Shown piece by piece: positions 43,134 to 52,707 of a DNA stretch of 64,000 nt. A model generated the notes under the pieces. The model was given only the letters and a program-made list of their open reading frames with translations, had not been told where the DNA came from and did not search any database. The stretch is from Salinarchaeum sp. Harcht-Bsk1 (GTDB lineage Archaea > Halobacteriota > Halobacteria > Halobacteriales > Salinarchaeaceae): NCBI RefSeq assembly GCF_000403645.1, contig NC_021313.1, positions 2,623,014 through 2,687,013 of the forward strand, in the 5' to 3' direction. Numbering within the stretch: the first letter of the stretch is position 1; each line of letters starts with the position of its first letter. Made by a program: the position numbers and the translations under genes.

Positions 43134-44105
43134 ATGGCGCTACCGTTGCTCGATGCGAACGGGTGGTCGCTCGACGACGTTCCCGACCAGTCCGGCCGCA
43201 CCGTGGTGGTCACCGGCGCGAACAGTGGGCTCGGCTACCACGCCACGAGAGCGTTCGCCAGGAAGGGCGCCGACGTCGTGATGGCGTGTCGCAGTCTCGA
43301 GCGCGGCGAACGCGCCCGGGACGACCTCGCCGACGCGGTCCCCGCGGACCGCCTCGCGGTCGAACGGCTCGATCTCGCCGACCTCGAGTCCGTCCAGTCC
43401 TTCGTCGAGCGGTTCGAAGCGGACCACACCGAGCTGCACGTGCTGTGCAACAACGCCGGGATCATGGCGATCCCGCGCCGTGAGACGGCCGACGGGTTCG
43501 AGTACCAGTTCGGCGTGAACCACCTCGGCCACTTCGCACTGACCGGCGGGCTCCTCGACCGGCTCCGCGCGACTGAAGGGGAGACCCGGGTCGTTACCCA
43601 GAGCAGCGGCTTGCACGCCAACGGCGAGATTCAGTTCGACGACCTGCAGTTCGAGGACGAGTACGGCGAGTGGACGGCGTATGCCCAGAGCAAGCTCGCG
43701 AACGTGCTCTTCGCGTACGAACTCGACCGGCGGCTCGACGCGGCCGGGTCGGACGTCGCCAGTCTCGCCTGCCACCCGGGGTACGCCGACACCAACCTCC
43801 AGCGACGCGGTCCGGAGCTCCGCGGCTCCCGACTCCGACTCTGGGGGATGCAGGCGGCGAACGCGCTCTTCGCACAGTCCGCCCGGCGAGGTGCGCTCCC
43901 GATGCTCTACGCCGCGACGAGCCCGGAGCTGACCGGCGGCGAGTACGTCGGCCCGGGCGGCATCGCCAACCTGCGAGGCGCCCCCGAAGTGCAGGCGTCG
44001 AGCGACCGGTCCTACGACGAAGCCCTGGCGCGTCGGCTGTGGCCGGTTTCCGAGGAGCTGACCGGCGTCGAGTACGAGTTCGGGGACGCCGTCACGGCGG
44101 AGTGA
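43134..44105 (+). CDS. Short-chain dehydrogenase/reductase
   Basis: This is a 323-aa SDR of the retinol-dehydrogenase-like group. The cofactor motif is VVVTGANSGLGYH (TGxxxGxG) followed by ACRSLERGE, where the Arg suggests NADP preference. NNAGIM is present, as is the catalytic set: Ser in VTQSSGLHA, Tyr in WTAYAQSKLANVLF and the Lys three to four residues on. It is a cytoplasmic oxidoreductase of unknown alcohol or carbonyl substrate. ATG 43134 is used because GAGGAG lies five bases upstream; an in-frame GTG at 43128 sits inside this SD. Confidence 0.92.
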   Translation: MALPLLDANGWSLDDVPDQSGRTVVVTGANSGLGYHATRAFARKGADVVMACRSLERGERARDDLADAVPADRLAVERLDLADLESVQSFVERFEADHTELHVLCNNAGIMAIPRRETADGFEYQFGVNHLGHFALTGGLLDRLRATEGETRVVTQSSGLHANGEIQFDDLQFEDEYGEWTAYAQSKLANVLFAYELDRRLDAAGSDVASLACHPGYADTNLQRRGPELRGSRLRLWGMQAANALFAQSARRGALPMLYAATSPELTGGEYVGPGGIANLRGAPEVQASSDRSYDEALARRLWPVSEELTGVEYEFGDAVTAE

Positions 44106-44241
44106 GGTCCTGCGAGGCGTCGGTCGACGATCGTCGGGCGCCGGTCGGCGTCCGCCCGCCGACCGGGGGAGCGTTTTTGTCCCCGCCTGCGCAGCGTTCT
44201 GACATGCATTGTGGTCCCACGCACCACGGTGATCGGTGCTA

Positions 44242-45915
44242 ATGGTGCGAACGACGGATGCAATCGCGGCGATATTCGAGCAGGCAGGTATCGAGACGGT
44301 GTTCGGGTTCCCCTGCGAGCAGATGGATCCCTACTACGCGAGTCTTGCCGCATCGGACTTGCGACATATCTTGGCGCGGAGCGAGGCGAGCGCCGCCCTC
44401 ATGGCCGACGGGTACGCCCGTGCTGCCCGGACGGTCGGCGTCGTCGACGGCGTTAGCGGCCCTGGCGCGGCGTACATGGGCGTCGGGCTCTGCGAGGCCA
44501 GCGGTGCCTCCTCTCCCGTGCTCGCGCTCACCGGTGGCAACGACCGCACGACGCGGGGCAACGGCGTCATACAGGACGGCGACAACGAGGCGATCCTCGA
44601 ACCGTTCGTCGGCACGACGGCGGACGCCGAAACGCCGGAGCGGGCCGTCGAGCACGTCGAACAGGCCCTGCGAGCGGCGACGACCGGCGTTCCCGAACCG
44701 GCCCACGTCAACCTCCCCGAGGACGTGATGGCCGAGGAGACGGATCGAAACCCCCGTGGCGACGTGGCGGCCGACTATCCACGGACCCGGCCAGAACCCG
44801 ACGACGAGGCGGTGGCCGACGTGGTCGAACTGCTCGCCGACGCCGAGCGGCCGGTCGTCGTCGCCGGGGAGGGCGTCCTGCGTGCCGGTGCGAGCGACGC
44901 GCTGGCCGACTTCGCCGAGACGGCGAACGTCTCGGTCGTCACGTCGATGAACGGCAAGGGTGCGGTCGCCGAAACCGCGCCGTACGCGCTCGGCGTCGTC
45001 GGACGCTGGGGCTTCTGCCAGGTAGCCAACGACGCCGTCGAGGATGCAGATCTCGTTCTCGGCCTCGGGACCCGCTTCGGCGAACTCACGTCGGTCGGGT
45101 GGACGCTCGTGCCCGAGGACGTGCCGGTGGTGCACGTCGATCTCGACCCCGAGTGGCTCGGCCGGAACTACGAGCCGATGGTCGGAATCCGTGCCGATCT
45201 CCGGGCGACGCTAACCGCGCTGACAGCTGCCGCCGAGGGAGCGGCGACCAGTGCGACGGACGAGGATGCCGATCGTACCGACCGGATCGACGACCTCGCC
45301 GAGGATCGCCGGGCGTGGCGAGAGGAGCACGCAGACGATCTGACGAGCGACGCCACGCCGATCAAACCCCAGCGCGTCGTGGGCGAACTGAACGAACGCT
45401 TGCCTGCGGACGCGGTGCTGGTGAGCGCGACGAGTTTCCCGGGTTTCTTCTCGGGCGCATTCTACGAAACCGAGCGGCCGGGGCTGGGCTACCTGCAGGC
45501 GAGAGGGAGCGACGGAATCAACGTCTGCCTTCCGCAGGCGCTGGGCGTCCAGGCCGCGCTGCCGGACCGACCGGTCGTCGCGCTCTCCGGCGACGGCGGC
45601 ATCGGGTACCACATCTCGGATCTCGAAACTGCGGCCCGGGAGGAGCTCCCGATCACCGTCGTCGTGACGAACAACGAGTCGCTTGGCTCCTCGAAGATGA
45701 GCCAGCTCGGGACGTACAACGTCGACCAGTCGACGGACTTCCACGCCGGCGTCGACTACGCGCAGGTCGCCCGCGGTTTCGGCTGTGCTGGCGAGCGGAT
45801 CACCGATCCAGACCGGGTCGGGCCGGCCATCGAGGAGTCGCTCGATGCGGACGTGCCGACGCTGCTCGACGTGCAGGTCGATCCCTACGCCGCGCCGCCG
45901 GTGCTGGTGGAGTAG
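44242..45915 (+). CDS. Thiamine-pyrophosphate enzyme (acetolactate synthase-like)
   Basis: This is a 557-aa protein with the three domains of the ThDP-dependent decarboxylase/synthase family. The N-terminal pyrimidine-binding domain has the catalytic Glu in ILARSEASAALMADGYAR. The central Rossmann-like domain contains RPVVVAGEGVLRAGA. The C-terminal diphosphate domain has the motif LSGDGGIGYHISDLETA followed by VVTNNESLG (GDG-NN). It is about the size of IlvB, but without a nearby IlvN or ilvC the substrate is open: acetolactate synthase, benzoylformate decarboxylase-like and sulfopyruvate-type activities are possible. The start is ATG 44242, six bases after an in-frame GTG. Confidence 0.88.
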   Translation: MVRTTDAIAAIFEQAGIETVFGFPCEQMDPYYASLAASDLRHILARSEASAALMADGYARAARTVGVVDGVSGPGAAYMGVGLCEASGASSPVLALTGGNDRTTRGNGVIQDGDNEAILEPFVGTTADAETPERAVEHVEQALRAATTGVPEPAHVNLPEDVMAEETDRNPRGDVAADYPRTRPEPDDEAVADVVELLADAERPVVVAGEGVLRAGASDALADFAETANVSVVTSMNGKGAVAETAPYALGVVGRWGFCQVANDAVEDADLVLGLGTRFGELTSVGWTLVPEDVPVVHVDLDPEWLGRNYEPMVGIRADLRATLTALTAAAEGAATSATDEDADRTDRIDDLAEDRRAWREEHADDLTSDATPIKPQRVVGELNERLPADAVLVSATSFPGFFSGAFYETERPGLGYLQARGSDGINVCLPQALGVQAALPDRPVVALSGDGGIGYHISDLETAAREELPITVVVTNNESLGSSKMSQLGTYNVDQSTDFHAGVDYAQVARGFGCAGERITDPDRVGPAIEESLDADVPTLLDVQVDPYAAPPVLVE

Positions 45916-45968
45916 CCGCACCTCCTGATCACGGCGCGATGGAGGAGCAGCCGGCCGGACGGATCGCC

Positions 45969-47165
45969 TCAGAAGATCGGGTCGTACACCGCCGCGCCGG
46001 TCTCGGCGTAGCGTTCTTCCAGCGCCTCGCGGAGGAACTCGCGGCCGAGCATCGACTCGACGTCGAACGGCCCGATCTCGCCCCCGGAGCCCCGCCTCAG
46101 CACCTCGTCGATCGTGTCCTCGTCGCCGACGCCGTCCTCGACGAGCCGGTGAGCCTCGTTGACGAGCGCTCCAACGACGGGCGTCACGTCGTGTGGCTCG
46201 TCGACCTCGGGGAGCCGGCACGCGTCGCCGTCCCACTCGAAGAACCCTCGCCCCGATTTCTTCCCACAGTCGCCCGCCTGGACCATCGCCTCCATCCGCT
46301 CGCGGATCGCCGGCGGCGGCGCGTACCGATCGCCGTACGCCTCGCCGAGGTTGTCGACGGTCGCGAGGTGCACGTCGACGCCGATGAGGTCGACGAACTC
46401 GATCGGGCCGCGGTCGAACCCGATCGCCGCCGCACCGCGGTCGATCGCCGCGGCCTCTGCCTCGAGCAGTTCCCAGGTGCCGGCGCACTTGATGCTCGCC
46501 GAGAGCCGGGACAGGCAGTTCGCGCGGTACTCCGCGTCGAGCAGGATCGGGGTCCGGCCGATGGCCTCGGCGACGTCCGTAGCCGTCGAGAGCGCGTGGT
46601 CCGTCGCGTCGTCGCCCGAGATTTCCACGATATCGCGTTCCAGCGCCGGGTTGGCGAAGTGAAAGAGCACGACGCGTTCGGGCGCCGCGGCGTCCGCCGC
46701 TATCTCGCCGGGCGTGAGCGAGGAGGTATTGGTTCCAATCACGGCGTCGTCACCGAGGACCGTTTCGAGGTCGGCCAGCAGGTCTCGCTTCAGTTCGAGT
46801 CGTTCGGGGACGGCTTCCACGACGAACTCGCAGTCGCCGAGTGCGGCGAGGTCGGTGTCGTACTCGATGTGGCCGAGGAGGCCTGCTCCCGCGTCGACGC
46901 TATCGTCGGTGGCTTCGTCGTCACCGGTGTCTCGGGCTCCGCCGGTGGCTTCGTCGTCACCGGTGTCTCGGGCGCCATCGGGGTCGAATCCCGCGTCGGC
47001 GAGCGCGTCGACGAGTTCCGTCTCGTGGTAGTCACGGGCCAGTGCGAGTGCGTCGGGGTCGACGTCAACGAGGGTGACCGGGAACCCGCCGTTGGCGAGC
47101 AGCCCAGCGATGTCCCGGCCCATCAGGCCGGCGCCGACGACGCCAGTTGCGTTGGGTCGTGTCAT
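45969..47165 (-). CDS. 3-hydroxyacyl-CoA dehydrogenase
   Basis: This is a 398-aa NAD-dependent enzyme of beta-oxidation. It has the Rossmann motif GVVGAGLMGRDIA, FVVEAVPERLELKRD, the catalytic region IGTNTSSL with VLFHFANPA, and the 3HCDH C-terminal domains (GFDRGPIEFVDLIGVDVHL, GDCGKKSGRGFFEW). Odd point: after residue 60 there is a 12-residue tandem duplication (GARDTGDDEATG repeated) in a surface loop, encoded by an exact 30-bp repeat. The ATG overlaps the stop of the upstream APC permease by 4 nt (ATGA), so the two are translated together. It converges on the TPP enzyme gene. Confidence 0.92.
   Translation of the reverse strand: MTRPNATGVVGAGLMGRDIAGLLANGGFPVTLVDVDPDALALARDYHETELVDALADAGFDPDGARDTGDDEATGGARDTGDDEATDDSVDAGAGLLGHIEYDTDLAALGDCEFVVEAVPERLELKRDLLADLETVLGDDAVIGTNTSSLTPGEIAADAAAPERVVLFHFANPALERDIVEISGDDATDHALSTATDVAEAIGRTPILLDAEYRANCLSRLSASIKCAGTWELLEAEAAAIDRGAAAIGFDRGPIEFVDLIGVDVHLATVDNLGEAYGDRYAPPPAIRERMEAMVQAGDCGKKSGRGFFEWDGDACRLPEVDEPHDVTPVVGALVNEAHRLVEDGVGDEDTIDEVLRRGSGGEIGPFDVESMLGREFLREALEERYAETGAAVYDPIF
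46908..46973 (+). repeat. 36-bp-period tandem repeat inside hydroxyacyl-CoA dehydrogenase
   Basis: An identical 30-bp segment (begins GGTGGCTTCGTCGTCACCGG) occurs at 46908-46937 and 46944-46973, period 36 bp. It adds exactly 12 residues to a loop and keeps the frame, so it could vary in copy number between strains by slippage. Confidence 0.85.
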
Positions 47166-48478
47166 GTGTCGAGTGTGGGTGCGTTCGTCGCTCGGTCGGT
47201 CGTTCGCGTCCAGAGGAGGTAGTAAGCCCCGCCGACGGCCTGGCTGGCGAGCCACGCGGCGAAGATCAGCGGCGACTGGCTGGCCAGCAGGACGAGCAAG
47301 AGGATGTTGAGCGGTACGGCGAGGACGGCCATTCCTGCGATCGCGCCGCCCGGGAGCGGGATGGTATCCGTGGTTCCGGGACGGGTTCGGATGGCGACGA
47401 TCGCCGCGAGCATGACGGGCACGATGAGAAACGCACCGCCGAGCCCCAGGAGGGCGCCGAGGTCGCCGATCGGGAGTGGCGAGACGAGCGCCGCAGTCGA
47501 GAGGACGTAGACGACTGTCAGTGCCCAGTGCGGGGTGTCGTAGCGGTCGTTGGTTGCCGAGACGGCAGTGGGCATCAGTCCGTCCTCGGCCAGCACTTCG
47601 AGGTACTTCGGGGCGATCATGTACACGGCATTGACGCTCGTCGCGATCGCGAACAGCGCGCCGCCCACGACGAACAGTGTCAGGAACGGGCCCGAGAGGA
47701 AGGTCTCGGCCGGCACCGCGAGGGTCTCCCCCGCCATCGCGTCGGCGCCGACGCTCCCGACCGCGACGAGGCCGATGCTGACGTAGAGCAACAGGACGAT
47801 CGGGACACTGACGGCGAAGGACTGCGGGATCGTCACCGTCGCGTCGCGGATCTCGCCGCCGATGTCGACGACGAAGTTCGCGCCCAGACAGACGAAGTAG
47901 AGGACGCCAGCGGCGGTGACCGCACCGATGGCGCCGTTCGGGAACGCCGGTGTGAGATTACCGGTGGTCACCGTCGGCGCACCGAAGGCGACGAACGTCC
48001 CCATCGCCGCCACCAGGCCGACGAACAGCGCGACCTGCAGCGTCGCCGCGGGCTTCAGGCCGACCAGATTCACGAGGAAGAATAGCGTCAGGACCGCAAA
48101 TCCCACGACGACCGGACTGACTGGCATCACCGCGTCGAGGTACTGGCCGGCCGTCAGCGCGTACAGCGGCAGGCCGCCGGTGAGCATGCTGATGCCCAGC
48201 CCCCACGCCGAGAGGAAGGCCAGCGGGCGTGAGACGAGCGCGGCGGGGTAGCGGTAGTTGCCGCCCGTCGTCGGGAACGTCGCACCGAGCATCGCCGTCG
48301 GCACGAGACCGAGGATGGCGATCGCGAACGCGACCGCGAACGCGAGCACGACGCTCGGGCCGGCGATGCCGGCAGCGATCCCGGTCAGGCTGAACAGCGC
48401 ACCACCGACGATTAACCCGACCTCGATCGTCACTGCCTGGAGCAGGCTGATACCGTCGTCGGTGGCTCCTCGTGACAC
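47162..48478 (-). CDS. APC-family amino acid/polyamine permease
   Basis: This is a 438-aa integral membrane transporter with about 12 helices. The N-terminal helix carries the unwound substrate motif VGLIVGGALFSLTGIAAGIAG (IGxGIF-like), followed by FPTTGGNYRYPAALVSRP, typical of the APC superfamily. The GTG at 48478 is used as the start; no better ATG gives the first helix. The substrate is unknown. Coupling to 3-hydroxyacyl-CoA dehydrogenase by a 4-nt overlap suggests uptake and degradation of an amino acid or related carboxylate, as in branched-chain or lysine catabolism; that is inference. Confidence 0.9.
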   Translation of the reverse strand: MSRGATDDGISLLQAVTIEVGLIVGGALFSLTGIAAGIAGPSVVLAFAVAFAIAILGLVPTAMLGATFPTTGGNYRYPAALVSRPLAFLSAWGLGISMLTGGLPLYALTAGQYLDAVMPVSPVVVGFAVLTLFFLVNLVGLKPAATLQVALFVGLVAAMGTFVAFGAPTVTTGNLTPAFPNGAIGAVTAAGVLYFVCLGANFVVDIGGEIRDATVTIPQSFAVSVPIVLLLYVSIGLVAVGSVGADAMAGETLAVPAETFLSGPFLTLFVVGGALFAIATSVNAVYMIAPKYLEVLAEDGLMPTAVSATNDRYDTPHWALTVVYVLSTAALVSPLPIGDLGALLGLGGAFLIVPVMLAAIVAIRTRPGTTDTIPLPGGAIAGMAVLAVPLNILLLVLLASQSPLIFAAWLASQAVGGAYYLLWTRTTDRATNAPTLDT

Positions 48479-48742
48479 GTGTTACTTCGTGCCAATCCGT
48501 AGCGGGGCAAAACGGTTTCCCCATCGACGGCGTCACCGGAGGCCCGACCCCGGTGGCACAGGCAGTCGAACGCCGCTGCTCGACGGTCGGTCTGTTCCAG
48601 GATGTACTGCGGGAGGCCACCACGGCGTCCCCGTAGCCGAAACCGCGACGATTCAGGTACCGCAATCACCGAGACGCGAGCCAGTCGTTCGTTCGCTGTA
48701 CGTGCACCGATCGATCGGTCGCGCTCGTATCGGTCCCGTAAC

Positions 48743-49150
48743 CTACTCCTCGTCCATCGCGTTTCTGAGGCCGTCGAGTGCGTTGCGTTCGCCGTCGCCA
48801 CCGTCGGTCGCGGCGGCCTTCCCGCCGTCGAGGTCGTCGGGGTGCCCGTTCCGATCGTAGAAGCGCTTCGCGCCGTTGATCTCCGTCTCGTTCAGGTGGT
48901 TCTCGCAGTCCTCGTTCTTGCAAGAGGCCAGCAACTCGTCGGCCTTGACGGGCTTGAGGGTCGTGCCGCACTCGCTACACGTGCCGCTGTCGCTCAGGTC
49001 GAGTTTGTTCTCGTAGGCTTTCACGTAGAGTTCCCGTTGCTTCTCGGGCATGAAGTTCGGCCCGGTGTCCTCGACTTCCCGGCTGGACTCCGCGTCGCTT
49101 TCCGCTTCGGAATCGCCGCCACCGAGTCCGATCTTCTCGAATAGACTCAT
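48743..49150 (-). CDS. Zinc-binding haloarchaeal protein
   Basis: This is a 135-aa acidic protein. It starts MSLFEKIGLGGGDSEAES and has a central Cys4 unit (GTCSECGTTLKPVK ... SCKNEDCENH), a likely zinc ribbon, then a disordered acidic tail. The N-terminal amphipathic MSLFEKIGLGG is followed by a Glu/Asp/Ser linker. It is conserved-looking but unnamed; it may bind nucleic acid or a protein partner. ATG 49150 is chosen because the frame upstream is Arg-rich. Confidence 0.7.
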   Translation of the reverse strand: MSLFEKIGLGGGDSEAESDAESSREVEDTGPNFMPEKQRELYVKAYENKLDLSDSGTCSECGTTLKPVKADELLASCKNEDCENHLNETEINGAKRFYDRNGHPDDLDGGKAAATDGGDGERNALDGLRNAMDEE

Positions 49151-49583
49151 CGCCGGGCACCTCCCTCGCGCAGCAGTGGTTCGTCGTCGACCGTGCGAGG
49201 GCGGCCGCCACGTTCGATTGTGAGTGAATGGCACGCATCATAGTCTATCATGGTAGTTCAAGGTATATGGATCACTAAAAGTGTACTGGCAGTTTTGCCT
49301 GTTCTAAGGGCTTATTGACTTGGTCTTTCACTTGAGTGCGGGTGAATACTTCTGGAATATTCGGCATCTGCAGGTGGATTCTTCATATGTGGAATCGCTA
49401 ATTACGGGACCCGCCGCACCGGCATGGCCGTAGCCTCGTCCCGGACGGCGAGATCGTCGCTGGCGTCGAGGCTCGTTGGGTACGTCGTGGCACTGCACGC
49501 CTGGATGGATATCGATCAGGATACTCGTCGTCCGTTCGTGCTGACCGGTCGCCAGTCCGACGAACGCGGTGCGATCGACAGAC
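49151..49583. other. AT-rich intergenic region
   Basis: This is 433 nt. About 49230-49400 is distinctly AT-rich (for example CATAGTCTATCATGGTAG near 49239) and probably holds the promoter of the zinc protein gene on the minus strand. The rest is GC-rich without a convincing gene; a plus-strand frame at 49424 reads as Ser/Arg-rich and is not credible. Confidence 0.45.
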
Positions 49584-50987
49584 TCAGAGGATCCCGATCG
49601 CACTCACGCAGAGCAGGAAGGTGACCAGCGCCAGCACCGCCACCAGCGCCTCGTTCTCGCGAACCTTCCTGTGGAGCGGCATCTCGGCGTACGCGTCGGC
49701 GAACGTCTCGCGATTCGTCACGTCGTAGAAGTACCGCGTCGCGCCGGCGAAGCGGCCCGTGACAGCACAACCGGTACAGACCGGTTCGCCGACGAGTCGC
49801 TCCGTCTCCGTGTGATCGGGACAGGCGATCGCGCCGCAGTTCGCACAGTAGGTGAGGCTCCGGGCCTCCCGTTGGTCGACGCTCGCCCCGGGACCGGCGT
49901 CCTTTCGCCCCGCCTCGCAGTGCACGCAGCGTTCGAACTCGGCGTCTCGGACGAGCATCTTGCCGCCCGCGGCGTACAGCTCCAGTTCGTACTCGTACTC
50001 TCCGAGCGAGGTGGCGACGGCGACGTGGGGCAGGTAGACTGGGTCCAGCGTCTCGACGTCGACGTCGGCGTCGCCGGGCCTGCAGGTCCGCTCGTACTCG
50101 ATCCCGTTGTCTCCAGTGTAGCTGACGGTGGTCTCGTGGCGGTCCGCGAGGTCCGCGACCAGCCACTCGCGGTAGCTCCGCTCGTCGTGCTCGAAGCGCT
50201 CGATGTCGGTACGGTCGAAGGTGCCGTCGAGTGCGTGGTCGTCGAGAGCGATTCGGGATGGTTCCGCTGTCTCCACGAACTCGGCGACCGAGTCACTGTG
50301 CCGCGCTGGCTCGACGGCGTGTCCGTCGAGGATCGATCGCTCGCACTCCTCGACTTCGTGAATCACGCCGACGTCGGTCTCGAAGTTCGCGTCGACGACC
50401 GTCTCGGCGACGAGCACTGGCTCGAACCGGACGGCGGTCAGCGTCGCGCCGACCGTCCACTCGTCGAGATTGTGTACGTCCGCGGCCGCTGCTTCCAGAT
50501 AGCCCTCGAGCGTCTCGCGATCGGTCGGCGGTGCGATCGCCTCGTCGCAGACGATCTCGATCTTGCCGTTGTAGAGGTCGATTGGGATCTCCTCGCTCAG
50601 CTCGCGGAGGGCCGCGCCGTCGAGCAATTCGAAGTCGACGTCGTCGGGATCGACCGCCACGTGCTCCGCGTACTCCCGGGCGGGCGCCGTAAACCGGCCG
50701 GTGGTCGCGATCATCGCCCGGATCGGCCCGTCGTAGTCGTACGTGTGGACCGCGGAGTGGGTCTTCTGGACGACGGGGCGGCTGACGACGTCGGTGTGTT
50801 TGCACTCGACGACGACCGCGGTCGGTTCCTCGCCCGCAGCCACGTCGCGGTCGTCCACCATCGTCACGTCCCGGCCCTCGTCGGCGATCAATTCCGCCTG
50901 CTCGACGTCGCTGTAGCTCTGATGGCGAAAGACCTCGACCATGACCTCCTCGAACTCGAACCCAGAGAGCTCGTCGAGGAGGGTCAT
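49584..50987 (-). CDS. Membrane-tethered Mrr-like restriction endonuclease-fold protein
   Basis: This is a 467-aa protein. It begins MTLLDELSGFEFEEVMVEVF, as in Mrr_cat domains, followed by GRDVTMVDDRD (catalytic Asp region) and AVVVECKHTD (ExK-like core) and a helix (QKTHSAVHTYDYDGPIRAMI). A beta-rich middle leads to a zinc part (FERCVHCEAGRK; YCANCGAIACPDH; VCTGC). The C-terminus has one hydrophobic helix (ALVAVLALVTFLLCVSAIGIL). So a PD-(D/E)XK-fold domain is anchored to the membrane with the nuclease in the cytosol. Such proteins may be type IV-like restriction or DNA-repair factors. The start is ATG 50987; the frame continues to 51581 but overlaps the GH5-like gene and is unlikely to be real. 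Confidence 0.75.
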   Translation of the reverse strand: MTLLDELSGFEFEEVMVEVFRHQSYSDVEQAELIADEGRDVTMVDDRDVAAGEEPTAVVVECKHTDVVSRPVVQKTHSAVHTYDYDGPIRAMIATTGRFTAPAREYAEHVAVDPDDVDFELLDGAALRELSEEIPIDLYNGKIEIVCDEAIAPPTDRETLEGYLEAAAADVHNLDEWTVGATLTAVRFEPVLVAETVVDANFETDVGVIHEVEECERSILDGHAVEPARHSDSVAEFVETAEPSRIALDDHALDGTFDRTDIERFEHDERSYREWLVADLADRHETTVSYTGDNGIEYERTCRPGDADVDVETLDPVYLPHVAVATSLGEYEYELELYAAGGKMLVRDAEFERCVHCEAGRKDAGPGASVDQREARSLTYCANCGAIACPDHTETERLVGEPVCTGCAVTGRFAGATRYFYDVTNRETFADAYAEMPLHRKVRENEALVAVLALVTFLLCVSAIGIL

Positions 50988-51107
50988 CTGGACGGCGATC
51001 CGGGATCCTCGGTCAAATGGATTCGGAACCGAGCGAGGGGCGGACGCCGTGATGGTCGGTCCGGGGCGGCCGTGACGTTTACCTCGGGACCGTGCAATCC
51101 AGTCCCA

Positions 51108-52457
51108 ATGGCGAACGGCTGGCATCGGCGTGAGCTGCTTCGTGCGGGTTCGTTGACGGCGGCCGGCACGCTCGCCGGGTGCCTCGAGGACGGTGCCAGC
51201 GGATCGGACGCCGCCCCATCCGATCTCGACGACGTTACTGCCGACGACGGGCCACAGGAGTTCGTCTCGGTGTCGGACACTCAGTTCCACCTCGACGGCG
51301 CACCGTGGTACTTCAACGGCGCACAGTACAGCTCGTTTTACTTCACCGAGAACGAGTCCGTCGCCGCCGAGGTGCTGTCCGATGCGGACTCCGTCGGGGT
51401 CGACGTCGTGCGAACGCACTGTGGCTGTGCGGGGCGCGGTCCCGTCGCCGATCGCGTCGAGCCGTACGTCCTGCAACCGCGTCCCGGCGAGTTGAATGAG
51501 GCGGCGTTCGAGCTGCTCGATCGGGCGATCGCTCGCTCGAAGCAGTACGGCATGCGGTGGATCCTGTGGCTGGCGAACCACTGGCGGATCCAGGGGAACG
51601 GTATCGCCCAGTACGTCCAGTGGGCGACTGGCGACCCGATCCCGGAGGGTGGCTCGCTCGCCCCGGGTCGGCCGACCATGACGAGTGAGTTCGCCGAGTA
51701 CCGCGACCGGTTCTACACAAACGCCGAGGCCAAGCGGCTCTACAAAGAGTACGTCGAGCAGGTCCTTACGCGGACGAACACCGTTACGGGCGTCGAGTAC
51801 CGGAACGATCCGTCGATCCTGCTCTGGGAGCTGATCAACGAGGGGCAGGCGCTTCCGAAGAACCGTTCGGCCTGTCTCGAGTGGTACGAGGAACTGTCGT
51901 CGTTCGTCTCGGAACTAGCGCCCGACCAACTGGTCGGATCGGGTGGTCTCGGGACGTAAGCTTCGCCCCCGAGCTGGGCTTCGGAGGGCGATAGCGACTG
52001 GCTACCGGTCGGCGGCGGGATGGACTACCTCGAGACCAACGACGTCCCCGGCATCGACGCGTGTAGCTTCCACACGTACCTCGACGCGATCGGCGGACAC
52101 CCGGACGCCGCGCCCGAGGAAACGGAGCGATGGATTCGCGGGCACGTCGCCGACGCCCACGACCGCCTCGGCAAGCCCGCCTACAACGGCGAGTGGGGCT
52201 ACGGCGTCGCGTCCGGCACGGAGCGATCCGACGCGCTCACCGTCAGGAACGAGCACTACGAGCGGTACTTCGACTGGTTCGACCAGTACGATCTCGACGG
52301 GAGCGTCGCCTATCACCTCGATCCCGGCGACGCCGAGAACGCACGTACCTACGCGATCGCGTGCCCACAGGACGAGCGGACCTGCGAGTTGCTACGCGAG
52401 TACGGTGCCAACGTCGCCGAGAAGTCCGGGTCCGAGACGGCGGCGAGTGAGTCGTGA
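51108..52457 (+). pseudogene. GH5-like secreted glycosidase with in-frame TAA
   Basis: From ATG 51108 the protein starts with a Tat lipoprotein signal (RRELLRAGSLTAAGTLAGC, Cys near 25), then FHLDGAPWYFNGAQYSSFYF and WILWLANHW, typical of family 5 beta-mannanase/cellulase-like enzymes. The acid/base motif is in LLWELINEGQ. A TAA at 51957-51959 stops the frame. Reading on in the same frame, SEGDSDWLPVGGGMDYLET and YNGEWGYG (nucleophile Glu) restore the C-terminal half to 52457. The stop is therefore a nonsense change rather than a frameshift. If translated through, it would be about 449 aa and exported; as it stands the enzyme lacks its nucleophile. Confidence 0.8.
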
Positions 52458-52707
52458 CCGGTCCGTTTCGGACCACAACGAGCCCCACGGCCCGGAATTG
52501 GCGTCGTCGGCTGTTCGGACGGGCGACGGAACCCAGTCCCGTCGCCGATCCCCGCGGTCCGGCCCGGTGTGGATTCGGACGCGACGAACAGTCCCGGATG
52601 GTTTCGTTGCGTAGGGACGCGTCCGATCGCCTCGCGCGTCGGTCATCGCTGCCCGACCGCACGCGTCGATTCGGGCATCCAGCCGGTCGTATCGGGCTCG
52701 GTTCGGG

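Noticed and set aside
49424-49624. 66-codon plus frame in the AT-rich gap
   Set aside because: Ser/Arg-rich composition, and it overlaps the end of the Mrr-like gene on the other strand.
49569-51107. Plus-strand extension of the GH5-like frame by 513 codons
   Set aside because: It lies antisense to the Mrr-like gene, and the Tat signal fixes the start at 51108.
50988-51581. N-terminal extension of the Mrr-like protein
   Set aside because: It is antisense to the GH5-like gene; the domain starts properly at ATG 50987.
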